NCBI RefSeq assembly: GCF_001707885.1
Contig: NZ_MASS01000041.1
Coordinates: 1-38,969 of the forward strand
DNA from: Desulfosporosinus cupriresistens
Lineage (GTDB): Bacteria > Bacillota > Desulfitobacteriia > Desulfitobacteriales > Desulfitobacteriaceae
Length of the DNA stretch: 38,969 bases
Reading direction: 5' to 3'
The first letter of the stretch is position 1. Every line of letters begins with the position of its first letter. The position numbers and the translations under genes were made by a program. Below, piece by piece: positions 26,376 to 34,150 of the stretch. Below the pieces are notes generated by a model. The model was not told the DNA's origin and made no database searches. It saw only the letters and a program-made list of their open reading frames with translations.

Positions 26376-26585
26376 CTATATCCTTCGCTTGTCGATGACC
26401 CTTTTCGCCTTGCCTTCACTTCGTTCTATGGTCTTAGGCTCTACCCATGTACTAACGATTTCTTTTCTGATTTTTACCTCAAGCTCTTCGATTTTCCTGA
26501 CCTTATCCAAAAACATGTTCTGTGACATTTCTACCCATATCTCCAGAGTATCCAGATTATCAACCAATCTAGCTTCTCCCAAACC
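26376..26585 (-). pseudogene. Phenylacetate-CoA ligase, C-terminal fragment
   Basis: About 70 codons that match the end of PaaK-type CoA ligases: LGEARLVDNLDTLEIWVEMS, then ELEVKIRKEI and PKTIERSEGKAKRVIDKR, where the Lys of SEGKAKR corresponds to the A10 catalytic Lys. Everything before (the AMP-binding core of about 350 residues) is missing, and the sequence upstream (26586 onward) is unrelated. It is a leftover 3' end of an acyl- or aryl-CoA ligase. Its place next to the acyltransferase cluster may mean that the cluster once had its own ligase. Confidence 0.7.
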
Positions 26586-26629
26586 CAGTAACTGCCTATG
26601 ATTTAATAATAATAACAAATGTATATTCG

Positions 26630-27040
26630 TTACTGAGAAATCGCGATTGTATTACCCAAAGTGCTAACCTTTATTTGATTTCCAATCGCTGCTAAGCCGA
26701 ATCCAACAGCCTTAATCATATTTCCAGTTGTCACAATTTGGCTAGACTTTATAGTTGAATTTAAGGTACTTTTGTTTTTTCCTAATTCCACCAACCTAAC
26801 GATTGCAACATGTGCAAAGATTATACTTGCAATTAAAAAAAGCCAGCTTGCTGTTGCAATCGTATATGCGGAATTATCCGAGGATTTAATTATATATAAT
26901 TTGCTTAGTATTGAATCCTCAGCTTGATAGGCGGAAACTATTTCCAATATTGTACCAATAAGAAAGATAATATCACCTGTTCTCTCTTCATATACCAACC
27001 TTATATCTAGTTGGGTATCGGTTCTGCTATTTCTAAACAA
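26630..27040 (-). CDS. Hypothetical membrane protein, 136 aa
   Basis: A protein with a polar N-terminal part (residues 1-18) and three hydrophobic segments (about 23-40, 58-82 and 107-120). The first two are separated by a charged loop AEDSILSKLYIIKSSDN. I know similar small clostridial membrane proteins of unknown function, but no named family. The start is TTG with GAGGAAG about 8 nt upstream. It stands alone. Confidence 0.5.
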   Translation of the reverse strand: MFRNSRTDTQLDIRLVYEERTGDIIFLIGTILEIVSAYQAEDSILSKLYIIKSSDNSAYTIATASWLFLIASIIFAHVAIVRLVELGKNKSTLNSTIKSSQIVTTGNMIKAVGFGLAAIGNQIKVSTLGNTIAISQ

Positions 27041-28373
27041 ATGATCACTTCCTCTTTAGTACATCATATGCAATTAATAAAGACCTGTCCTAATATTCTC
27101 GTATTAATTACAAAGACCTCCCTCCCCTCTACCCTAAATACGGATACCACCGCAACAATCATCTGAACTTTAACCCTATCAACCAGCCTTCAAAGCAAAT
27201 CCCCGGTCAGCGGCAATATCTCTTGCCCAAGCATGGTAATAACGCACTCCTTGGTAGCAGTAACCTGGCAGATGAAGAACTTCGCAAGGTAGTGAATATC
27301 CTTCATCCTCATACACGTTGTTTCATCCCCGCACCGCGTAATTTTAGGGCTACTTTAATCATTACTTCGGCGCCTGTCCTTAAGGACAACTGCATGCTAT
27401 GGTCGCCGTAGGGTTTTCCCGTTCGGGTAAGCAGCGGGATGATAGGGTGGGTTTATCCCTTGACACTTTCCCTACCGCTCGCTAAAGGCGGAATTCCATC
27501 ATGTCTGCGTAACAATGTTGGCTGTTACTTACAGGCGCACTCATCTTGCAATGGGACTTCAAGTCACCATCAAACTGGCAAAGGGAGAGGGGCTGCCAAA
27601 CTCACAACTCCCTATGCTGCAAATGATGAAGCCATCTCCTTGATTAAACTCACAAGAGATGGCTTTTCTGCTTCTATCGACGATATTCCTGCTTTTTATA
27701 ACATTGTAATTGCCGCCTTCTGCGGTGATTCGCTGACCGCCAAGTGGCGTGCATCACCACAATCAAAGTATAAAAAGTTGTCATGAATCAAATCTCAGTG
27801 ATTTACCACCAAAAACCACCCCAGACTGGACGCCAAAATGGACGAAAACCAAAGCCCAACATTTTGCCCTATTTTCGCCTATTTTGATAATATTACAAAC
27901 CCTACAACCCGCATGAATACTGGGTTTTTAAAATGTGAGTGTTTTCAAACTCACCACCGTCTCCACGTGCGTTGATGTTACTTCAATGTAAGTTTAATAA
28001 AGCTACTAACGTGACTCCGTTCTCCGCATGGGCTTGTTAGAAAACACAGTAATGCGTACGATATGTTCATAACTCTTTGCATTGGCACCACACTTTAGCG
28101 GCTTAGAACACATGTTGAATTATTATGTTAATTGTCCTCACTGACATATTAACTAGCGGGTTCTAAAAATGGATTGGCCATTGCATAACTCCTCTCCGAA
28201 TTATGTGCTTACATTAAACAACATTCCGACCTTCGGCTTATATGAAGGATAGAGCCCATCTGAATGATTATGATAAAAGAAGGGGAGTGCAATAGGGGGC
28301 ATTTGTACGGAAAGGTACAGATGCTTTTCATTGTTTATCAGCAATTCCGGCAACGATGTAATATAAACTAATA
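27041..28373. other. Long region without a clear gene, possible mobile-element debris
   Basis: About 1.3 kb. Open frames exist (plus 27439-27786; minus about 27230-27420, reading HSMQLSLRTGAEVMIKVALK), but none has a recognisable domain together with a ribosome binding site. The 27180-27780 part is more GC-rich than its surroundings and looks foreign. The repeated-sounding stretch GGACGCCAAAATGGACGAAA near 27819 and the flanking AT-rich arms could be ends of an excised element. I cannot name a family. Confidence 0.35.
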
Positions 28374-28402
28374 TTGATATAAACAACCATTTATGTTATA
28401 AT
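28374..28402 (+). promoter_or_regulatory. Sigma-A promoter of the arsR operon
   Basis: TTGATA (28374-28379), spacer of exactly 17 nt, perfect TATAAT (28397-28402), 34 nt before the arsR start. Two direct copies of TATAAAC flank the -35 and could be operator half-sites. Confidence 0.65.
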
Positions 28403-28435
28403 TCAGAAAATTCATAAAGTATAGGTAGTGATCGA

Positions 28436-28738
28436 TTGGAAGCATATCAAGATATTCTGCAATTCTTAAAAGCTTTAGCCGACGAAAATAGGCTGCATAT
28501 TGTTGAAGTTCTAACCAAAGAGTGTAAAAGCGTCAATGATATTGCGGAGGCAGCTGGGCTTTCCCAACCCTTAACTTCCCATCATCTGAAAGTATTAAAA
28601 ACCGCCGGAATCGCTCGCGTCGAATACCGCGCAAGTTATAATTTCTACTGAATAGCCGATGAAGTGATCTGGAAGATCATTGAAAACTGCCAAGAGTTTA
28701 TTCGGAAAAATAACGACTTAAAATTATTAAATCTATGA
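28436..28738 (+). CDS. ArsR-family regulator with an in-frame TGA (possible Sec)
   Basis: A winged-helix repressor. Codons 1-71 encode ALADENRLHIVEVLTKECKS, the recognition helix SQPLTSHHLKVLKTAGI and the start of the wing VEYRASYNFY. A TGA at 28649-28651 then interrupts the frame, which continues in phase for 28 codons (IADEVIWKIIENCQEFIRKN) to a TGA at 28736, exactly the normal ArsR C-terminal helix. Full length is 100 residues, as usual. A hairpin TGATCT-GGA-AGATCA starts 13 nt after the TGA, so the TGA may be read as selenocysteine; decay is the alternative. Start TTG at 28436 with AGGTAG upstream. It is the first gene of the operon. Confidence 0.7.
28665..28679 (+). promoter_or_regulatory. 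SECIS-like hairpin in arsR
   Basis: 6 bp stem TGATCT/AGATCA with loop GGA. The loop starts 19 nt after the TGA. G is at position 23 counted from the U of UGA, as in the E. coli fdhF SECIS, but the next base is G, not U. Could be chance. Confidence 0.35.
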
Positions 28739-28773
28739 CGTAATGAAATTAACCACTTGGGAGGAACCTTTCT

Positions 28774-29571
28774 GTGATCGAATTGCATAATATCTCCACA
28801 AACTGCTGAGGGTCTGACTCAAATGCTGGTCAGCATTTAGCAGGTAACACTGAACACTGCAAGATTTGTGGAAGTCCATTAGAATACTTTGATAACGGCC
28901 GTAAGCTCACCTGTGCGATTTGTAACAAAGAGGAAATGGCTAACATTTGTTGTCCCAACGGTCATTATATCTGTGATGAATGCCATGGCCAAGGTGTTTT
29001 TGCATTGGTCAAGGAATATGTGCTGGCTAGTGAGTCCCAGGACCCCCTGGAAATCGCCAAAGCCTTAATGAATTTTAAAGATCAAGTGCCTATGTTAGGC
29101 TGTGAAAATGCCTGGATCGCAGCAGGGGCTCTTATGGCTGCGCTTAAAAATGAAGGTACGCTGAAGATAACCGATGCCCAAGTTCTTGAGGTCCTAAACC
29201 GAACACATCGTCAAGCCATCGGCGGATATTGTGGCTTAACCGGGGTTTGCGGGATTGCGCCGGGAATTGGGGCCTGCTTCAGCGTCATTTTAGGGGCTGC
29301 TTGTCCTAAAGATCGGGAAACCGCCACGACCATGACGGTTGTCGCCAAGATTATCAACGTGATCGCCCAAGAAACTGGACCATGTTGTTGCAAAAACTAT
29401 GTTCGGCACGCTTTGACTGAAGCTGTCGCTTTAGTTAAAGAAATACTGAACATTTCTTTAACCAAGTCTTCGGCTCCAATCGTGTGCACTGACGTAGAAA
29501 GACATCCTCACGGTTGCAGACGAGAAAAATGTAGTTATTATTACAATGCAGCTAAAGGAGAATTGAAGTAG
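28774..29571 (+). CDS. DUF5714 protein, probable selenoprotein (Sec12)
   Basis: A protein of 265 residues if TGA at 28807-28809 is read as selenocysteine. The GTG at 28774 has GGAGG 9 nt upstream; codon 11 is Cys and codon 12 TGA, giving a Cys-Sec-Gly motif. The frame goes on through HCKICGSPL, LTCAICN and CCPNGHYICDECHG, the Cys pairs that open DUF5714 proteins, then GCENAWIAAGAL and GYCGLTGVCGIAPG. No ATG, GTG or TTG occurs between the TGA and codon 55, so these zinc-finger-like motifs can only be made by reading through. A SECIS-type hairpin follows (28821-28838). DUF5714 function is unknown; the Cys richness suggests metal or redox chemistry. Annotation tools would start at 28936 and lose 54 residues. 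Confidence 0.85.
28821..28838 (+). promoter_or_regulatory. Bacterial SECIS element
   Basis: 7 bp perfect stem AAATGCT/AGCATTT with tetraloop GGTC. Exactly 18 nt lie between the TGA and the loop, so G23 and U24 (counted from the U of UGA) are in the places of the E. coli fdhF SECIS, whose loop is also GGUC. The bulged U17 is not present as such. Confidence 0.8.
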
Positions 29572-30651
29572 GACTATAATTTAGCGCTCTTAGCTACAGG
29601 TGTAGGAAGTTTACCTCATCTAGAGACAAAAGAAGCCTTGGAGTTGATCCGCCATACTTTTGGAGATATTCCGCACTGGCCGCAGTTGCCGAATCAAGGA
29701 ACAAATGAAGATATGCTGAATCAATACATTTCCCCGCTGGTAAAATTGGGTTTAGTAACAGCGATGAACGGGCAAAAACCCTTCTTTGACACAGCCCGTC
29801 CTGATTGGTTCGAACGACTAACCGATTTTTACAGTAGTTATTTAGAGATCATCGAAAGTAGCGGTAATTTAAGCCTGTTTTCCTTTCCCGAAGACACTGC
29901 CCAAGGTTTTTATACTTTCCTGGAAAACATCACTGAAGGAATTTTTGCCGAGGCTAAGTTTATCAAGGGCCAGATTACCGGGCCGCTAACTTTAGGGTTG
30001 CAGATCACTGACCAGAACAAGAAATCAGCGTACTATAGCCAAGAACTACGGGAGATTGTCGTTAAGTCTCTCGCCTTACAAGCTCGTTGGCAGACCACTG
30101 AACTTAGTCGCTTAGGGAAACCAGTCCTGATTTTCATTGATGAACCGGGGCTCTATGCCTATGGACAATCGACATTTATTACCTTGAACAAAAATGAAAT
30201 AACCGGCGAATTTAACGAGATCATTGATGCGATTCATTCGGCTGGCGGTATAGCGGGAATTCATGTATGTGCCAGCACGGACTGGTCAATTATTCTAGAC
30301 TCCCAAGCCGATATTCTCAACTTCGATGCTTTTGGTTATTTCACCAGCTTGACTCTATATATTGATGAATTGAAAACTTTCCTGAAAAGAGGGGGGATCT
30401 TGGCTTGGGGTTTAGTGCCCACCAGTGAAAAAGTATTGGATTTAAAGGTTGAAGATTTAATGACTATTTTTGAACAATCAATTGATTCACTTGTCCAAAA
30501 AGGTGTACCCAAGGAACGTTTGCTTCAACAAGCTTTGATCACCCCAAGTTGTGGGGTAGGGAGTTGTTCAGTTGAGCTTGCTGCAAAGGTATACGGTCTA
30601 ACTCTGGATGTCTCCCTAAGACTCCGGGAAAAATACGGTTTCCTGTTGTAG
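29572..30651 (+). CDS. UROD/MetE-like methyltransferase-fold protein, start unclear
   Basis: A TIM-barrel protein of about 359 residues of the uroporphyrinogen decarboxylase/cobalamin-independent methionine synthase superfamily. The N-terminal LATGVGSLPH and IPHWPQLPNQG blocks, GQITGPLTLGLQ, LIFIDEPGLY, and the probable zinc ligands His231/Cys233 (GIHVCAST) and Cys327 (TPSCGVGS) are visible. It most likely transfers a methyl group to or from a thiol or corrinoid. The frame is in phase with the DUF5714 gene and begins directly after its TAG stop. No ATG, GTG or TTG precedes GVGSLPH; the first is the TTG at 29638. So the start codon is lost, or TAG is read through. It may be inactive. Confidence 0.7.
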   Translation, partial: DYNLALLATGVGSLPHLETKEALELIRHTFGDIPHWPQLPNQGTNEDMLNQYISPLVKLGLVTAMNGQKPFFDTARPDWFERLTDFYSSYLEIIESSGNLSLFSFPEDTAQGFYTFLENITEGIFAEAKFIKGQITGPLTLGLQITDQNKKSAYYSQELREIVVKSLALQARWQTTELSRLGKPVLIFIDEPGLYAYGQSTFITLNKNEITGEFNEIIDAIHSAGGIAGIHVCASTDWSIILDSQADILNFDAFGYFTSLTLYIDELKTFLKRGGILAWGLVPTSEKVLDLKVEDLMTIFEQSIDSLVQKGVPKERLLQQALITPSCGVGSCSVELAAKVYGLTLDVSLRLREKYGFLL

Positions 30652-30811
30652 TTTTTTGCGCGGTTTGGCACACCGTGTGATTGGTCGGGCACAGTTTTAT
30701 ACATCGTATGATTAAAACGATGATCATCCCCCAAATTAATCTAGGGCTGTGATAAGGAGTTAACGGTAGTGGGATGACAGGCAGAGAAAATATGAAAGGA
30801 GCGAGTATATT

Positions 30812-31039
30812 ATGGAGGATTTGTCTAAATTGAGTGAAGAGGCTTTAAGGCGACGTTTACAGAAGTTTTCCACTGAACTCGAAGAATTAGAAGAGGAACA
30901 AGGCTATGTCTTAAGACAAAGCGGACTACATCTTCCAGGCCATGTCGTAAAAAAGTTTGAAGCTGATGTGAGTGCACTAAAGGAAGCACTTACAGCGTTA
31001 AAAGGCGAGTTGAAGCGACGTAATTTAAATCCGTTTTGA
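30812..31039 (+). CDS. Small coiled-coil protein, 75 aa
   Basis: A highly charged helical protein of heptad character: LSEEALRRRLQKFSTELEEL, a short break GLHLPGH and a second helix ADVSALKEALTALKGELKRR, so probably an antiparallel helical hairpin. Clostridial genomes have similar small proteins without known role. ATG at 30812 with AAAGGAG 12 nt upstream. It stands between the UROD-like and DUF2284 genes on the same strand. Confidence 0.65.
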   Translation: MEDLSKLSEEALRRRLQKFSTELEELEEEQGYVLRQSGLHLPGHVVKKFEADVSALKEALTALKGELKRRNLNPF

Positions 31040-31139
31040 TCTTAATATATTATTATAATTTAAGGAGGAACAGGAGGGGAGTAAAAATTCTATTTTTGTC
31101 AAAGTAAAGAATGATAAATATGAGTGAGGAGGAATCTTA

Positions 31140-31630
31140 ATGAACAACAGTTTAAATAAATTTGAATACCTGATAACAAAGGCGGTAGAACTGGGAGTTG
31201 ACGGAGCAAAGATTATCGATTCTAGCACTGTTGCCGTGGGAGAATGGGTACGATGGAAATGTCAATACGGTTGTCCTTTCTACGATAAAGGGTCTTTACC
31301 CCCCCTCTTGCGCCAAGTGCTGAAGAAACAAAAAAGGTTCTTAAGGAATACGACAAGGCTTTACTGCTAAATGGCTCCAGCGGTCCCCTTCTTTCCCAAT
31401 TAGCTATTAAAATCGAACACGAGGCAAATGCATTAGGATTTTATAAAGCATTTGCGCTGTTAGCGCTTCCTTTCGGTGACAGCCCGACCTGACAATCCGG
31501 TAATAAAGTGGCTCAGGTTGAGCCACAAACTTCGCAAGAAAAAAACAAAGTTGCTAGACCTTTGATGGAAGCATGTGGAATAGATGTATTCTTTTTTCCT
31601 CCTTTTATTATTTTGGATTTTGTATGTTAA
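31140..31630 (+). pseudogene. DUF2284 metal-binding protein, frameshifted, with in-frame TGA
   Basis: Codons from the ATG at 31140 (GAGGAGG upstream) read YLITKAVELGVDGAKIIDSS and WVRWKCQYGCPFYDKG, a DUF2284 N-terminus. At a run of seven C (31299-31305) the frame shifts by -1 and continues LAPSAEETKKVLKEYDKALL and GFYKAFALLALPFGDSPT. A TGA (31490-31492) follows, after which the same frame goes on with KVARPLMEACGIDVF, the normal family C-terminus. A perfect 8 bp hairpin lies after the TGA. The usual C-terminal Cys cluster is largely lost. Either a dead gene, or a selenoprotein with a sequencing error or slippage at the C-run. Confidence 0.65.
31508..31526 (+). promoter_or_regulatory. SECIS-like hairpin in the DUF2284 gene
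   Basis: 8 bp perfect stem GTGGCTCA/TGAGCCAC with loop GGT, loop starting 23 nt after the TGA. No T-run follows, so it is not a terminator. GGU in the loop and the distance fit bacterial SECIS rules loosely. Confidence 0.45.
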
Positions 31631-31929
31631 GGGCACTACCCTAACATATATCTTGAAAAACACTTCACTTCATAAGTGATACTAAAGGATATGGTATTAA
31701 CAAACCCTGTATGTACTAAAAATACTTCTTAAAGGTAATAAATTGTAATAACTTGCGGATGAAACGCTTAAACATTAACTTATGATGGAAGGTTTACTGA
31801 ACACCTACATGCAATCATTCCACCTGCCCCTAAATTTTGTTATTCAAGCAACACAAGTGCGAAGTAATTCCATTTACCATACGTTTCTTTTTTTGTATCA
31901 ATTTGAAAACCATTGTCTCTGGCAGTTTT

Positions 31930-32448
31930 ATGTCTCGAAAACTAATCAATCGGTCTATTGTGTGCCTTGTCTTGGTTTTTTCATTTTTATTGATTCTAGT
32001 TACGGGTTGTGGGTCTACAACACCAGCTACTACGCCTGCTCAAGCTCCAGTCTCAACCCCAACTCCTACGGTGGACAAAGCCTCAGTCTTAAAACAAGCA
32101 GCGGTTGATTACTTCACGAATATTCCAGATAGCTACAATATGATTGACGCTCCCGGTCTTCAAGCTAGGTTAGCGGAGCAAGGAAAAATCTCCTTGGTTG
32201 ACATTCGACAAGCGAACGATTTCATGGTAGGACATATTCCGGGAGCAATAAATATCCCATTCCAAGACCTTGGTAAGAAATTTGATACTCTTCCTAAGGA
32301 TAAACAAATCGTAATCTATTGTTATACAGGTCAAAGCGCGAGCATGGCTGCAGCTCTCCTCAAAATTAATGGATTTGACGTTCTCTCGTTAAGTAACGGT
32401 TACCCTGAGTGGGAGAAAAATAAATTCCCTGTTGCCAAGGGGCTTTAA
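31930..32448 (+). CDS. Rhodanese-domain lipoprotein
   Basis: A 172 aa surface protein. Residues 1-26 are a signal with lipobox LVTGC (Cys27), a Thr/Pro-rich linker follows (about 30-48), and residues 75-170 are a rhodanese domain: ISLVDIRQANDFMVGHIPGA, and the active-site loop IVIYCYTGQSAS with Cys131. Rhodanese domains carry persulfide sulfur; outside the membrane it may take part in sulfur or thiol handling. The ATG at 31930 is chosen as it starts a proper signal peptide; an in-frame start at 31837 would bury it. It is followed by a small zinc-ribbon gene after 65 bp. Confidence 0.82.
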   Translation: MSRKLINRSIVCLVLVFSFLLILVTGCGSTTPATTPAQAPVSTPTPTVDKASVLKQAAVDYFTNIPDSYNMIDAPGLQARLAEQGKISLVDIRQANDFMVGHIPGAINIPFQDLGKKFDTLPKDKQIVIYCYTGQSASMAAALLKINGFDVLSLSNGYPEWEKNKFPVAKGL

Positions 32449-32513
32449 TTCTTGATAAGCGCACAGAATGAATATCACCCTTAATCGGAATTTAATGAGG
32501 AGGAGAGATCGCA

Positions 32514-32654
32514 ATGGCTAAATGCGAAAAATGTGGAGTTGAGGTTCCAGAAGAAGAACTCACCGAAATTGAAGGTTTAAAAGTATGTGAGGACTGTGAG
32601 ATAAAGGGTGTCAAGCCTCCTGAACGGAAGACCGATTTGAGTAAGTGGAATTGA
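32514..32654 (+). CDS. 46 aa zinc-ribbon protein
   Basis: A very small protein with two CxxC knuckles: CEKCGVEVPEEEL and VCEDCEIKGVK (Cys4/Cys7 and Cys25/Cys28), a rubredoxin- or ribbon-like zinc site. GAGGAGGAGAG precedes the ATG at 32514, a strong site. No named family is known to me. Directly after its stop lies a second, damaged copy of the same gene. It may be co-transcribed with the rhodanese lipoprotein and end at the terminator at 32898. Confidence 0.7.
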   Translation: MAKCEKCGVEVPEEELTEIEGLKVCEDCEIKGVKPPERKTDLSKWN

Positions 32655-32764
32655 GGTTCCAAAAGAAGAACTATCCGAAATTCAAGGTTTAAGGTATGCG
32701 AGGATTGTGAGATTAAGGGTGTCAAGGGACCTGAATTGAAGATCAATTTAGGCAAGTTTGACTA
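32645..32764 (+). pseudogene. Frameshifted tandem copy of the zinc-ribbon gene
   Basis: The sequence from 32645 repeats 32535-32654: GIEVPKEELSEIQGL in one frame, then, after loss of one base in the AAAA of copy 1, KVCEDCEIKGVKGPELK in the next. It lacks its own start and the first CxxC (the TGT of copy 1 is AGT). A recent tandem duplication that decayed. Confidence 0.75.
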
Positions 32765-33229
32765 AAACCCCGAAATGTAGATTAGAGCCTTATGGAGCCA
32801 GCACCAGCGAAACTGACACCATCATTAAAGTAACTGAGGTCGCCCCTAAATAATACTCAAGTTGGTGTAATTTGCATAATCTCATCTAAATATCCAGAAC
32901 AGGGTCATTAACGTTGGTTAAATGGCCCTGTTTTTTTGATACTGTTTGCCAGATAACATTCCATTCCCTTTATCAAGCTACGCATTATATACAATATATA
33001 CCAATTTCCGTTTATTCTAAATACCTTCTCCTACAATAATAGTACATTCTACCGTCTGAATACAGTCTAAACACCAAAATTTCTAAACCTTAACCAGCAT
33101 TTTTGCAACCATATCCTTATCTTAACGCATCCCTAACCACCACTCCTGTCTTAAACACAACACTACCTCTATCATGGGCTGTACTTAACCTTCTCTATCA
33201 GCTTTCAGAATAATTCCCCATCAAACTTA
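32765..33229. other. Intergenic region between the zinc-ribbon genes and the recombinase fragment
   Basis: About 465 bp. It holds the terminator at 32898-32937 and an AT-rich part; no gene is seen. Confidence 0.45.
32898..32937 (+). terminator. Rho-independent terminator
   Basis: Stem AACAGGG-TC-ATTAAC / GTTAAAT-GG-CCCTGTT with an internal mismatch, followed by seven T. Confidence 0.8.
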
Positions 33230-34150
33230 TCAAATATCGAGCCCTGCTCTACCAGATACTCCTCGATTGAAAACAAAATGCGTTGGCGACATTTCAACCA
33301 ACGCATTAAATATTTTATCATCAAACTCTTCAAGTAGTGAGTCCCTGTTGTTTATCGTCTCTAGGATTTCAGCAAACCTTTGTTTCAAGCCGTCCTTCAA
33401 CTCATTTACCTTATCATGCTCCAACCTCTTCTTTCGAACTTCCTCCAATTCTCTAGATATACTTTTGTACTCCTCATTATAAACCTCAGCATCGACGTTA
33501 TTATTCACCTGGAACCGGATAAGACTCTTAAGGTTATTTTTCAATTCTTCAATTCGATTATCCAGAGCTTCTGTTTCTCCAATGTCTGGCCTTTGCAAAA
33601 TAATTATTTCAATATTCGCTGTCATTGTCTTTATGAATGCATCCCTATTTTCATAGATTCTGTTGAACATTCGCACAAAAGCATCTGTTAAAATATTCTC
33701 ATCGACTGCCTTAGCACCACAGGCCTCTTTACCGTCCACTATATATGTCTTACACTGCCATACAACTTTCTTTGATGTATTGGTACTGTTCCACTGTCGT
33801 CTTTTAAAGATATTCCCGCAGTTGCCACAAAACACTTTAGCGCTAAACGGGTATTTGCTGCAATATTTATGCCTATCACCTACCAAATTCCCCTTGAGCA
33901 ATGCTCTCCGTTCCCTCTCATCTTGAACCTTGTCAAATATTTCTTTGGATATGATCGGCTGGTGGTTATCATTGACTGTATACTTCTGGGCCTGACCTTT
34001 ATTCTCCTTGCGCTTATGATTGAGGAAATCAACAGTGATCGTTTTTTGTAATAGTACGTCTCCATAATACTTCTCATTTTCCAACATTCCGCTTATAGTT
34101 GAATCCCACCATCTTTCACCTCCAGTAACGGTTTTTATTCCATCTCTCAA
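33230..34150 (-). pseudogene. Large serine recombinase, C-terminal part
   Basis: About 305 codons that match the recombinase and zinc-ribbon domains of a large serine recombinase: ENEKYYGDVLLQKTITVDFL, then FCGNCGNIFKRR with WQCKTY and ACGAKAV as the zinc ribbon (about residues 120-170 of the fragment), then a long coiled coil rich in Glu, Leu and Lys. The N-terminal resolvase domain with the catalytic Ser (about 150 residues) is missing; the homology ends near 34150, where a LysM gene running the other way begins. Such enzymes move phages and ICEs of the Tn4451 type. It cannot be active. Confidence 0.8.

Noticed and set aside
27439..27786. Plus-strand open frame of 115 codons
   Set aside because: No domain, no ribosome binding site, and its composition does not look like that of the neighbours. 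Kept as part of the unassigned region.
33267..34051. Several plus-strand frames opposite the serine recombinase
   Set aside because: Shadows of the recombinase coding strand.
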